Shown: in pieces, positions 38,310-46,795 of the stretch
Numbering within the stretch: position 1 is the first letter of the stretch
Layout: the number at the start of each line of letters is the position of its first letter
Source of the DNA: Paenimyroides ummariense
GTDB taxonomy: Bacteria > Bacteroidota > Bacteroidia > Flavobacteriales > Flavobacteriaceae
Assembly (NCBI RefSeq): GCF_900115115.1
Contig: NZ_FOVI01000020.1
Coordinates: 1 to 54,856, forward strand
Direction of reading: 5' to 3'
Length of the DNA stretch: 54,856 nucleotides
Position numbers and translations under genes: made by a program
The notes under the pieces: model-generated
Told to the model about the DNA's origin: nothing
The model's input: only the letters and a program-made list of their open reading frames with translations
Databases searched by the model: none

Positions 38310-39712
38310 GTTTATTTGGGAAATCTTTTGAAAGAGAACTTGGAAAGAATACGGGAAAATGGGTTAGTAATGTCATTTTCGGAGACGGACACGCAACACC
38401 TTATCGAAGAGCTGAAAGCAGACGACAACAAAAATTAAATCAACAAAGAATACAAGAGGATAATTTTCATCAACAAAGATTAACCCAAATTAGACTTGAA
38501 GATAAATTAAGACAAAAGGAACAATTACTTGTAATTGATACTGCCGTACTTCAAAATGTTGATTCTCTTTCTTCTATTAAAATTCCCAATAATGTAGAAC
38601 AAGTTGTTGATTTATTATCAGAATTAACTATTCAAATCAAAACCAACAAATGGCAATATAATACCGAAGAAGGAAAAATTAGAAATAAGTATAATGAAGC
38701 ATTGTTAGAAAAATACAATCAGACTTTTATACGTTTAAAATCAATTGACTCAAATCACTCGCAATTAGAATATTTTGAAAAAAACATCAAGGACTTTAAA
38801 AAGAAAAGATTTTTTAAAAAGAACATAGCTTTACTAATAATTGCTTCCTTAATATTTGCTGTATTTTGTATTTTCCTAATTGCCGAAGGATTTTTCACTA
38901 TTATTTTTGGACCAATAGCACTTATTGTAATAGCTATATTTGGTTATAAATATTACGAACGTAATCAACAAAAAGACACAGCTAAAACAACAAATGTTAG
39001 ATACATTCAAGAAGAAATAAAAGTTCAAGAAACAAATAATATAGAGGATACAATAATCATAGAAGACAATGTTGTTGAAGAATCTGTGTTTTTCGACTTA
39101 AACGAGAATGAACGAATAGAAAAAAGACTATCTGAAATTTGGAATAAATACAACGGAAAAATAAATACTCAAATCATCAATAGAAAACCTATTTTTTCAG
39201 CAGACGGAGTAAATGATAGTATTCTATTCGTTGGTATCAATCCATCTTACAATCCATCAGATGACAATACTTTTATAAAAAGTAATGATGAAAATTCTTT
39301 GATGTACGGAAGTTTTTATCAACTTCCTAACGCACCAGAATATTTTAAAGCATTAGAGTTTTTTGCAAACAAAATAAGTAAAGGTTACACACATATAAAT
39401 TTGCTTTATGCTCGTGAAGACAATAGAGATTTATTATTAAATTCAGACCATAATTTCATTCGTGAACAACTTGAACTAACATACGAAACCATATTAAAAA
39501 TTAAGCCTGTTGCTATTTTCTTTTTTAGTGATTATTGCAAAGATTTAATTTTTGGTGCAGACCGTTGGGTAAATCCTAATAGTGAATCAAATGAAAGTTA
39601 CATTTTGAATGGTACAAATTTCCCTGTATTCTTCACAAATGATATAACTTCAATGACAGTTGTTGAACAATCTGAGCTAATCGAACAAATAAAAGACTTG
39701 ATAATTAAATGA
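38306..39712 (+). CDS. Membrane-anchored protein with UDG-like C-terminal domain
   Basis: 468 aa. Residues 1-165 are polar and coiled-coil prone (RRQQKLNQQRIQ, many Gln/Lys). Two close transmembrane segments follow at about 172-215 (IALLIIASLIFAVFCIFLI and FFTIIFGPIALIVIAIFGY). After an acidic linker (DTIIIEDNVVEESV) residues 305-465 resemble the uracil-DNA-glycosylase superfamily: DSILFVGINPSYNPSDD, THINLLYAREDNRDLL and IKPVAIFFFSDYC. The link to UDG is only by motif shape. A DNA-repair-like domain on a membrane anchor is unusual. It is coupled to both neighbours by ATGA overlaps. Confidence 0.5.
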   Translation: MSLFGKSFERELGKNTGKWVSNVIFGDGHATPYRRAESRRQQKLNQQRIQEDNFHQQRLTQIRLEDKLRQKEQLLVIDTAVLQNVDSLSSIKIPNNVEQVVDLLSELTIQIKTNKWQYNTEEGKIRNKYNEALLEKYNQTFIRLKSIDSNHSQLEYFEKNIKDFKKKRFFKKNIALLIIASLIFAVFCIFLIAEGFFTIIFGPIALIVIAIFGYKYYERNQQKDTAKTTNVRYIQEEIKVQETNNIEDTIIIEDNVVEESVFFDLNENERIEKRLSEIWNKYNGKINTQIINRKPIFSADGVNDSILFVGINPSYNPSDDNTFIKSNDENSLMYGSFYQLPNAPEYFKALEFFANKISKGYTHINLLYAREDNRDLLLNSDHNFIREQLELTYETILKIKPVAIFFFSDYCKDLIFGADRWVNPNSESNESYILNGTNFPVFFTNDITSMTVVEQSELIEQIKDLIIK

Positions 39713-40170
39713 CCTTACAAGAATATGTAAAAAAACGAAACGGTGTGTCAATGAGCAGTTCAAATTCGCTTAGAAACAATTTGTATCGTTCATTAGGCGC
39801 TAAAAATTTTGCACTATTCTGGAACTATTGGAATCCTATTTTTGGATATTACTTAGGAATAAAAATTTACAAACCATTAAAAAAGGTAGTTCCTGCATCA
39901 ATTTCCTTAGTAGCAACCTTTGTATTTTGCGGAATGATTCATGATCTTGTTACAACAATAGTGCGTGGAAAATTATCAATATTTTTTTCTATTTGGTTTT
40001 TAATTATGGCATTATTTGTTTTAATAAGTAAATTTGTAAGGCAAGATTTTTCAACTAAGAAGTGGATATTCCGTGCAACATCAAACATATTAATACTTTG
40101 TTTTTCATTTTTTACTACAGATTACATTTATCAATTATTAAAAATTAAATTTCCTATCTTAGAAGAATAA
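39709..40170 (+). CDS. MBOAT-like small membrane protein
   Basis: 153 aa. Three to four membrane helices. LYRSLGAKNFALFWNYWNPIF is followed by KKVVPASISLVATFVFCGMIHD, which resembles the active-site half of membrane-bound O-acyltransferases (a conserved Asn/Trp region, then the His of GMIHDL). At 153 aa it is far shorter than a classical MBOAT (about 450), but stand-alone proteins of this size occur in Flavobacteria. Overlaps the preceding gene (ATGA), so the two are probably translated together. Confidence 0.6.
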   Translation: MTLQEYVKKRNGVSMSSSNSLRNNLYRSLGAKNFALFWNYWNPIFGYYLGIKIYKPLKKVVPASISLVATFVFCGMIHDLVTTIVRGKLSIFFSIWFLIMALFVLISKFVRQDFSTKKWIFRATSNILILCFSFFTTDYIYQLLKIKFPILEE

Positions 40171-40197
40171 ATAATTCTTGCTTCAAAAAATCTACCC

Positions 40198-40842
40198 ATG
40201 ATGAAACTATCGCCGAAAGCAAAAAATATAATCGATCAACTTACCGAAAACACCAAATTGGGCGATTTGCGTACTATTGCAAAAGATATTAAGAAAGATC
40301 ATGAATTGGCAATGGAATTATGGTCAACCGGATCGTATTTTGCACGACAATTGGCAATTTTGATAATGGATAAAAAGTTGCTTTCGCAAGAAGTAATCAA
40401 TCAGTTAGATCAAGACATAAACAAACACCTAGAAGACGAAAAACTGCAGCTTATTGATTGGTTAATGGCGAATCAATTGGCTAAAGACAAGAAAACCGTA
40501 GCATTGATGGAATCATGGAAAAACAACAAATCAAGTCTGCAAAGACGTATATTTTGGTATCATCAGGCTCGTTTACGATGGGTTGGTCAAACACCGCCGC
40601 CAAATACAGAAGAACTCCTTTCGGTTATTGAAAAAGAAATCGAAAACGAAGTTCCCGAAGTGCAATGGGCTATGAATTTTACCGCAGCGCAAATCGGCGT
40701 TTATCAACAGGAATACAGAAAAAGATGCATTGCTCTTGGCGAACGCACCGGGCTTTTTAAAGACGAAATGGTCGCAAAAAATTGTACGCCAAATTATTTA
40801 CCCGATTTTATAAACATACAGGTTGCAAAACTTAAAAAATAA
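40198..40842 (+). CDS. DNA alkylation repair (AlkD-like) protein
   Basis: 214 aa HEAT-repeat protein. LRTIAKDIKKDHELAMELWSTG, then ARQLAILIMDKK and EVQWAMNFTAAQIGVYQ follow the pattern of Bacteroidetes DNA-alkylation-repair enzymes (AlkD superfamily). Such proteins wrap DNA and excise bulky alkylated bases, but family members without activity also exist. Start at 40198 or 40201 (ATGATG). It lies between passenger genes and the acylpyruvate hydrolase gene, 15 bases before the latter. Confidence 0.75.
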   Translation: MMKLSPKAKNIIDQLTENTKLGDLRTIAKDIKKDHELAMELWSTGSYFARQLAILIMDKKLLSQEVINQLDQDINKHLEDEKLQLIDWLMANQLAKDKKTVALMESWKNNKSSLQRRIFWYHQARLRWVGQTPPPNTEELLSVIEKEIENEVPEVQWAMNFTAAQIGVYQQEYRKRCIALGERTGLFKDEMVAKNCTPNYLPDFINIQVAKLKK

Positions 40843-40857
40843 TATATAAACAATAAA

Positions 40858-41766
40858 ATGAAACTACTTACATACAAAACACAAGACAGCGAACCGCGAT
40901 TAGGATTTATGCACAACAATATGGTTGTGGACATGGAAGATTTTGGTGGAATTTCGAATTTTCCGTTACCAAACGATATGTTGGAACTAATTGATATGGG
41001 ATTTGAAGTGATTGCTGAAATCAATGACTTAATTGAAGACACACGCGAAGTTGATTTCGAAAACATTTCTTATTCGTTGAAAGATGTTGAAATTTTAGCT
41101 CCTATTGAAAAACCTCGTAAAAACATCATTGGTATTGGTTTAAATTATACCGAACACGTTGCCGAAAGCGCTCGCACGTTGGATACTACAGGAAAATTGC
41201 CTCAAAAACCAATTATTTTCTCAAAACCTCCTACAACAGTTACCGGACCAAATACCAACATTTTATTAAATAGCAAATTAACGCAGCAGTTAGATTGGGA
41301 AGTGGAATTAGCCGTTGTAATTGGTAAAAAAGGTAAATATGTTGCCAAAGAAAATGCCATGGATTATGTATTTGGATACACGATCATCAATGATATTTCG
41401 GCGCGTGATTGCCGCAGAGAAGGACAATGGATTGTATCAAAAGGACAGGATACGTTTGCACCAATGGGACCGTTCTTGGTTACGAAAGACGAAATTGAAA
41501 ATCCACATAACTTAAATCTTTCTTTAAAGTTAAACGGAATCGAAAAACAGAACTCTAACACGCAATTCTTGTTGTTTAATATTAATGATTTAATCGAAGA
41601 TTTAAGTACGGTTTTTACCATAGAACCTGGAGATATCATTGCAACAGGAACTCCAGCTGGTGTTGGTGCTGGTAGAAATCCGCAGGAATGGATGAAAGAC
41701 GGCGATGTTGTGGAATGTTATGTGGAAAATATTGGAACAATTGTAAATACTGTTAAAGAAATTTAA
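40858..41766 (+). CDS. FAH-family acylpyruvate (maleylpyruvate/fumarylpyruvate) hydrolase
   Basis: 302 aa, fumarylacetoacetate hydrolase superfamily. The conserved blocks are IIGIGLNYTEHVAES, FSKPPTTVTGPN, LDWEVELAVVIGKKGKYV (metal-binding acidic residues), DISARDCRREGQWI and TGTPAGVGAGRNPQEWM. In a gentisate cluster it should split the ring-cleavage product. Because a maleate isomerase gene follows, direct hydrolysis of maleylpyruvate to maleate and pyruvate (as in HbzF of Pseudomonas alcaligenes) fits better than hydrolysis of fumarylpyruvate. Confidence 0.85.
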   Translation: MKLLTYKTQDSEPRLGFMHNNMVVDMEDFGGISNFPLPNDMLELIDMGFEVIAEINDLIEDTREVDFENISYSLKDVEILAPIEKPRKNIIGIGLNYTEHVAESARTLDTTGKLPQKPIIFSKPPTTVTGPNTNILLNSKLTQQLDWEVELAVVIGKKGKYVAKENAMDYVFGYTIINDISARDCRREGQWIVSKGQDTFAPMGPFLVTKDEIENPHNLNLSLKLNGIEKQNSNTQFLLFNINDLIEDLSTVFTIEPGDIIATGTPAGVGAGRNPQEWMKDGDVVECYVENIGTIVNTVKEI

Positions 41767-41787
41767 TTACAACAACAAAGCGTTAGG

Positions 41788-41880
41788 GATTGAAGTGAAA
41801 ATCCTTTAAAATGTTTCTTAAAAACATTTTAAAGATTGAAACGAAAAGCCCGACCCGTCCCAGCGGGGAACGCCCAAAAT
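41788..41880. repeat. Composite intergenic element with two hairpins
   Basis: Two related GATTGAANNGAAAA motifs (41789 and 41834) enclose a hairpin with 13-bp arms CTTTAAAATGTTT / AAACATTTTAAAG (41804-41816, 41822-41834). A GC-rich segment GCCCGACCCGTCCCAGCGG with a further GGAACGCCC follows at about 41849-41876. GC-rich segments of this kind recur between genes in Flavobacteriaceae. It separates the hydrolase and isomerase genes and may be a mobile repeat or structured RNA. Confidence 0.65.
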
Positions 41881-41893
41881 ATAGAAAATAAAA

Positions 41894-42643
41894 ATGAAAA
41901 AATACAGAATCGGACAAATAGTTCCATCGAGCAACGTAACCATGGAAACCGAAATTCCGGCAATATTCAAGGCGCGCGAAACTATTTTACCTGAACGCTT
42001 CACTTTTCATTCAAGCAGAATGCGAATGAAAAAAGTGACAAAAGAAGAGTTGGAAGCGATGGATGCGATGAGTTTAAAATGTGCGTTGGAATTGTCTGAC
42101 GCGCATGTTGATGTGATGGGTTATGCGTGTTTGGTGGCGATTATGAGTATGGGTCGCGGATATCATTGCGTGTCTGAAGTGAATCTGCATCAGGAAACGA
42201 TTGCAAACGGATTTCCTACACCAATTGTAACATCTGCCGGCGCGTTGATTAACGGTTTGAATGTTTTGGGTGCAAAAACGGTTTCGATCATTACGCCGTA
42301 TATGCGTCCGTTAACTGATATGGTTGTTGATTATATTGAACATCAAGGTTTTAAAGTAAAAGAAAGTATTGCTTTGGAAATCGCTGATAATTTAGAAGTT
42401 GCCGCTCAGAACCCGTTGAATTTACTGGATATTTACAAACAGTTGGATTTAACCGGAGTTGATGTTCTGGTAGCATCTGCCTGCGTACAAATGCCGTCGC
42501 TGGAAGCAATTGATAAAATTGAACAGGAAATTGGTATTCCGGTAACATCGGCTGCAGTTTGTACGACTTACGAAATGATGAAAAAATTAGGAATTGAAGC
42601 TAAATCTACGATTGGCGGAAGTTTGTTAAAAGGGAATTATTAA
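41894..42643 (+). CDS. Maleate cis-trans isomerase
   Basis: 249 aa of the Asp/Glu racemase superfamily. PSSNVTMETEIPAIF near the N-terminus and two catalytic Cys, Cys79 in MGYACLVA and Cys197 in VASACVQMPSLEAI, match maleate isomerase. It converts maleate to fumarate, feeding the TCA cycle. Last gene of the catabolic cluster, before a nested palindrome that probably ends transcription. Arylmalonate decarboxylase, a relative, is the less likely alternative because both Cys are present. Confidence 0.88.
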   Translation: MKKYRIGQIVPSSNVTMETEIPAIFKARETILPERFTFHSSRMRMKKVTKEELEAMDAMSLKCALELSDAHVDVMGYACLVAIMSMGRGYHCVSEVNLHQETIANGFPTPIVTSAGALINGLNVLGAKTVSIITPYMRPLTDMVVDYIEHQGFKVKESIALEIADNLEVAAQNPLNLLDIYKQLDLTGVDVLVASACVQMPSLEAIDKIEQEIGIPVTSAAVCTTYEMMKKLGIEAKSTIGGSLLKGNY

Positions 42644-42650
42644 GATTGAT

Positions 42651-42723
42651 CCTGCAAGGTCTTAACGGACCTTGTAGGTTTTAAAATTTTCTGATACCTA
42701 CAAGGTTTTTAAAACCTTGCAGG
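42651..42723. repeat. Nested palindrome, probable bidirectional terminator
   Basis: Two adjacent hairpins (CCTGCAAGGT/ACCTTGTAGG and CCTACAAGGT/ACCTTGCAGG) that together form one larger palindrome of about 73 bases between convergent genes. Confidence 0.85.
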
Positions 42724-42726
42724 ATA

Positions 42727-44379
42727 TTAATTCAACAATTGTTTTGCGTGTTGCAAAGCTGCATCTGTAATGGTATTGCCCGAAAGCATTTGTGCAATTT
42801 CATGAATACGTTCTTCGGTATTCAATAATTTTATGGTTGAAGTTGTTACCTTATCATCATCAAACTTGGTTACTTTAAAGTGCTGTTTTCCTTTTGATGC
42901 TACTTGTGGCAAATGCGTTATGGAAAAAATTTGCATGTAATTGCCCATTTCCTGCATAATAGTTCCCATTTTATCGGCGACATCGCCTGAAACTCCGGTA
43001 TCAATTTCATCAAAAATAATCGTTGGTAATTTACTTTTTTGTGCTAAAATAGACTTTACGGCAAGCATAATTCTGGAAAGTTCTCCGCCCGATGCTGTTT
43101 TCTTCAACAAACCAAACTGCATTCCTTTATTTCCGGAAAACAACCAACTTACTTCGTCTTTTCCGTTGCTCAAAAAGGTTTCGGTGTAAGTTAACTGAAT
43201 ATCAAACTGTGCGTTTGGCATTCCTAAAGGCTTTATCAGATTTTCAATTTCTGAACTCAACGCTTTTAAAACCGATGTTCTTTTAACATGTAAATCTTGT
43301 GCCAAAGCATTTAAATCTGCTTCGGTCTTTTGCAGTAATTTTTCAACCGCAATTATTTCTTCTTCAATAGATTCAACTCCGGCAACTTTTTGCGATAATT
43401 CGTTTTGAATTTCCAATAATTCGTCAATCGATGAAACATTGTGTTTTTTTTGCAACTGATAAATTGATTGTAACTTTTGATTGATCAGTTCTAATTGCTG
43501 TGGATCGGCAACCAGTTGTTGTAATTCAGTTTGTAATTCATCGGCTATATCTTCCAATTCAATAAAACTGCTTTCTAGACGCTGGTACAGATTTTCGTAT
43601 TTTGTGCTGATTTGTGCCAACTTTTGAATTTGCGATTTAACCTCGTACAACTGTTTGGTTATCCCGAACTCTTCGTTTGATAAAACAGCATATCCTTGCT
43701 CTAAAAATCCGCCGACTTTTTCAACATTCGCCAATACTTCAAACTGACCTTCCAATTCTTCCTGTTCGCCGCTTTTTAAATTAGCCTGCGTTAATTCATC
43801 TAACAAAAAAGCATTATAATCTTGTTCTTTGGATGCCTGCGATTGTTGCTCTTTTAAAAGATTCAACTGCTGCTGATACTTTTTAAAACTTTGTAATTGT
43901 TGCTGGTACTCTTTTAGCAAATTACTATTATCGGCATAAACATCAATTAAATTCAACTGATATTTTTCGCTGAAAAGATCTTGTGTTTGATGCTGTGTAT
44001 GAATATCAATCAGAAAATTTCCTAACTGCTGAAGGTTTTGTAATGTAGTAGGCACATCGTTTACAAACGCACGCGATTTGCCTGACGGAAGAATTTCTCG
44101 CCTTACAATGGTATCATTTTCATAATCTAAATCCAACTCTGAAAACAATGAATGCAACTGATACGATGTGATATTAAAATGTGCTTCGATCACACATTTT
44201 TCCTCGGGATTTCGCAACGTGTTCAAATCGGCACGTTTGCCCAAAACCAAGCCAAGCGCATCTAACAAAATAGATTTTCCCGCGCCGGTTTCTCCCGTAA
44301 TTATGGTTAAATTATTTGTAAAATCAATAGCGGTATGCGCAATTAAGGCATAATTTGTAATTGATAAGTGTGTTAACAT
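42727..44379 (-). CDS. recN: DNA repair protein RecN
   Basis: 550 aa SMC-like ATPase. Walker A TGETGAGKSILLDALGL (residues 28-44), long coiled coil (about 160-370), signature KKTASGGELSRIMLAVK and Walker B PTIIFDEIDTGVSG. It acts in double-strand break repair. Last gene of the operon bamD-rpoZ-coaBC-porD-recN, 10 bases after the previous gene; ends at the nested palindrome. Confidence 0.95.
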   Translation of the reverse strand: MLTHLSITNYALIAHTAIDFTNNLTIITGETGAGKSILLDALGLVLGKRADLNTLRNPEEKCVIEAHFNITSYQLHSLFSELDLDYENDTIVRREILPSGKSRAFVNDVPTTLQNLQQLGNFLIDIHTQHQTQDLFSEKYQLNLIDVYADNSNLLKEYQQQLQSFKKYQQQLNLLKEQQSQASKEQDYNAFLLDELTQANLKSGEQEELEGQFEVLANVEKVGGFLEQGYAVLSNEEFGITKQLYEVKSQIQKLAQISTKYENLYQRLESSFIELEDIADELQTELQQLVADPQQLELINQKLQSIYQLQKKHNVSSIDELLEIQNELSQKVAGVESIEEEIIAVEKLLQKTEADLNALAQDLHVKRTSVLKALSSEIENLIKPLGMPNAQFDIQLTYTETFLSNGKDEVSWLFSGNKGMQFGLLKKTASGGELSRIMLAVKSILAQKSKLPTIIFDEIDTGVSGDVADKMGTIMQEMGNYMQIFSITHLPQVASKGKQHFKVTKFDDDKVTTSTIKLLNTEERIHEIAQMLSGNTITDAALQHAKQLLN

Positions 44380-44389
44380 TGTAGTTGAA

Positions 44390-45277
44390 TTACATTCGGT
44401 TCCATTTGGTTCCGTTAATAGAATTAATGCGTGTTAATGTTTCTATTAATTTTGAAGTATCATACGTTGGTCCAGCTCCAAAAACCTTTACAATTTCATC
44501 GGCTTTTGCATCAAAGAAAATACGTGTAGGCAAGGCATTTGGTCTTGCTTTATGTACATTTGACAATAAATTTATTGCGTTTGCAACGCCTGCTTTTCCT
44601 TGATTGGGATCGGTTGACATAACATCTAATCCTTTTATGTGGTATTCGTACAAAGCTTCACGGTACGGCGAATACATGTTCGACAATAAATCGTTTGAAA
44701 GTGCGTATCTGTTGTTTTGATCGCCCATAACCCAACCTTTATCGCCATTTTGCTGCATCATAGAAACCACATTTGTTGCTTTCTGATAATTTGGCGTTCC
44801 ACCGTATAAGGCGAAAGAATCGGCATCTAAACCAATAATGATGTTCGCGTAAAAGCTTAAAATTCCAACTAAATTAGATCCGATGGAGTTTTCTGAATAA
44901 ACCAAAGGCTCAAATTCGATATAATTAAAATTGATGTTTTTATCACTGAAGTTTAAAAGCGATGTTCCGTAACTTGAATTGTAAATAGGACGAGTTGACT
45001 GTATTTGAAGCGTTCCCGAAAACGAATTTGAGTTTGGATCGTAATCTGAAACTACCAACATTACGTTGCAATCGATCAATTCGCTGCGTTTTACGTTTAA
45101 ATTGGTAAATTTTGTATTGTTTAAAAAATCGCGCATGCTGTTTTGCAGCGTAGTAAATATCTGCTTGTTAGACTGCTGGATTCTTTCGGAATTAACCATA
45201 ACATTGGCATTTAATTCCTGCGAAAAACCAGAAAAGCTACTTAATAAAACAAAAAACAATACAAATTTATTCAACAT
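44390..45277 (-). CDS. DUF4835 family protein (PorD-like)
   Basis: 295 aa from ATG 45277 (MLNKFVLFFVLLSSFSGFSQ signal peptide); this start overlaps the coaBC end by 11 bases and is preferred to 45298. Conserved blocks are NANVMVNSERIQQSNKQIF, NFNYIEFEPLVYSENSIGSN and LIGLDADSFALYGG-like sequence. I recall this family (DUF4835) being named type IX secretion protein PorD; its function is not firmly known. Periplasmic or outer-membrane, between coaBC and recN. Confidence 0.82.
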   Translation of the reverse strand: MLNKFVLFFVLLSSFSGFSQELNANVMVNSERIQQSNKQIFTTLQNSMRDFLNNTKFTNLNVKRSELIDCNVMLVVSDYDPNSNSFSGTLQIQSTRPIYNSSYGTSLLNFSDKNINFNYIEFEPLVYSENSIGSNLVGILSFYANIIIGLDADSFALYGGTPNYQKATNVVSMMQQNGDKGWVMGDQNNRYALSNDLLSNMYSPYREALYEYHIKGLDVMSTDPNQGKAGVANAINLLSNVHKARPNALPTRIFFDAKADEIVKVFGAGPTYDTSKLIETLTRINSINGTKWNRM

Positions 45278-46475
45278 AACTCTTAACAATTTGGTCAATA
45301 ATATCTTTGGCTACAGCTTCTTTCGATTTTAATTCCTGTGGATAAATGCTAAAATCTTTATCTATAAAGGTAACTTTATTTGTTGGTTTACCAAAACCTG
45401 CACCTTGATCGTTTAGTGAATTTAAGACAATTAAGTCTAAATTTTTCTTTTTTAGTTTCGATTTTGCGTATTCTACTTCATTTTCGGTTTCTAAAGCAAA
45501 ACCAACTAAAAACTGATTGGTTTTAATAGCACCTAATGATGCCAGAATATCCGGATTTTTCTCCAGAACAATGGTAAATTCTTCGTCGTTCTTTTTGATT
45601 TTTTGATCGGCAACCACTTTTGGTCGATAATCAGCAACCGCAGCTGCACCAATTACGATATCTGCCGAAGGAAACACTTCGTGACAAGCCTGATACATTT
45701 CTTTTGCCGAAAGCACTTTCACAACTTGTATTGAATCGTTCGCTGTTTTTAAAGATGTTGGTCCGGTAATTAAAACTACATCGGCACCGCGTTTCGCAGC
45801 TTCATTGGCAATATCGAACCCCATTTTTCCTGTGGAATGATTTCCTATAAAACGTACAGGATCTATTGGTTCGTATGTGGGTCCGGCAGTAATTACAACT
45901 TTTTTTCCTTTAAGATCTAAAGCCGAATCATTATTGAAAAAATCAGTAATGGTTTGAAGCATGTATTCCGGTTCTGCCATTCTTCCCTGACCGATTAATC
46001 CCGAAGCCAGTTCGCCATAAGTACACTCAATTTCTATGTTTCCGTAGCTTTTTAACTTGCGAATATTTTCTGTTGTAGATGGATGTACAAACATATCCAA
46101 ATCCATAGCCGGAGCAAAAAACACGGGACATTTGGCAGACAAATAAGTTGCAAGCAACAGATTATCGCACAAGCCATTCGCCATTTTAGACAATGTGTTT
46201 GCCGTTGCAGGAGCCATAATCATTAAATCAGCCCAAAGACCTAATTCTACATGATTAGTCCATTCGCCAAAATCTTTTTCAAACTGTGTGTAAACAGGTC
46301 GCTTTGATAAGGTTGCTAAAGTTAGCGGAGTTATAAAAGCACAAGAAGCAGGTGACATGATTACTTGAACCTGCGCACCTGCTTTTATTAATAATCGTAC
46401 AAAACTTGCCGTTTTATAAGCGGCAATACCACCGGAAATTCCCAGAATAATTTTTTTACCGCTTAAGACAGACAT
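45267..46475 (-). CDS. coaBC: Bifunctional phosphopantothenoylcysteine decarboxylase / phosphopantothenate-cysteine ligase
   Basis: 402 aa. The N-terminal flavoprotein half (1-180) has GISGGIAAYKTASFVRLL, the catalytic His in WTNHVELGLW and the PATANTLSKMANGLCDNLL motif with its Cys. The C-terminal half (190-400) is the CoaB ligase: KVVITAGPTYEPIDPVRFIGNHSTGKMG and the KNPDIL lysine region. It performs two consecutive steps of coenzyme A synthesis in the cytosol. Confidence 0.95.
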   Translation of the reverse strand: MSVLSGKKIILGISGGIAAYKTASFVRLLIKAGAQVQVIMSPASCAFITPLTLATLSKRPVYTQFEKDFGEWTNHVELGLWADLMIMAPATANTLSKMANGLCDNLLLATYLSAKCPVFFAPAMDLDMFVHPSTTENIRKLKSYGNIEIECTYGELASGLIGQGRMAEPEYMLQTITDFFNNDSALDLKGKKVVITAGPTYEPIDPVRFIGNHSTGKMGFDIANEAAKRGADVVLITGPTSLKTANDSIQVVKVLSAKEMYQACHEVFPSADIVIGAAAVADYRPKVVADQKIKKNDEEFTIVLEKNPDILASLGAIKTNQFLVGFALETENEVEYAKSKLKKKNLDLIVLNSLNDQGAGFGKPTNKVTFIDKDFSIYPQELKSKEAVAKDIIDQIVKSYVE

Positions 46476-46482
46476 TTTTTAT

Positions 46483-46791
46483 CTATTCTTTAAATGTTAT
46501 ATCGCCATTTAACCACTCTTCTACTGCTAAAGCGTGTGGTTTAGGTAATTTTTCGTAGTATTTTGAAACTTCGATTTGTTCTTTGTTTTCAAAAACCTCG
46601 TCTAAACTATCGTTGTAAGTTGCAAATTCGTCTAACTTATCAATTAATTCCTTTTTAATTTCGGTATTAATTTGGTTAGCTCTTTTTGCAATAATTGTAA
46701 TAGCTTCGTAAATATTACCTGTTGGTTTTTCAATTTCGGCTTTGTTGTAGGTAATTGTGTTTACCGCAGCGTGGGTTTTCTTTAAATCCAT
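46483..46791 (-). CDS. rpoZ: DNA-directed RNA polymerase omega subunit (RpoZ/Rpb6-like)
   Basis: 102 aa. GNIYEAITIIAKRANQINTEIK is the omega-type helix (cf. RYELVLVAAKRARQI in Proteobacteria). The long acidic C-terminus ending in KPHALAVEEWLNGDI is typical of the Bacteroidetes form, which pairs with coaBC here as gmk/coaBC neighbours do elsewhere. It stabilises the polymerase beta-prime subunit. Confidence 0.85.
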   Translation of the reverse strand: MDLKKTHAAVNTITYNKAEIEKPTGNIYEAITIIAKRANQINTEIKKELIDKLDEFATYNDSLDEVFENKEQIEVSKYYEKLPKPHALAVEEWLNGDITFKE

Positions 46792-46795
46792 TTTC

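Noticed and set aside
40198..40842. Pathway enzyme in the gentisate cluster
   Set aside because: The sequence is HEAT-repeat-like and fits DNA alkylation repair proteins; no feature suggests a role in ring cleavage.
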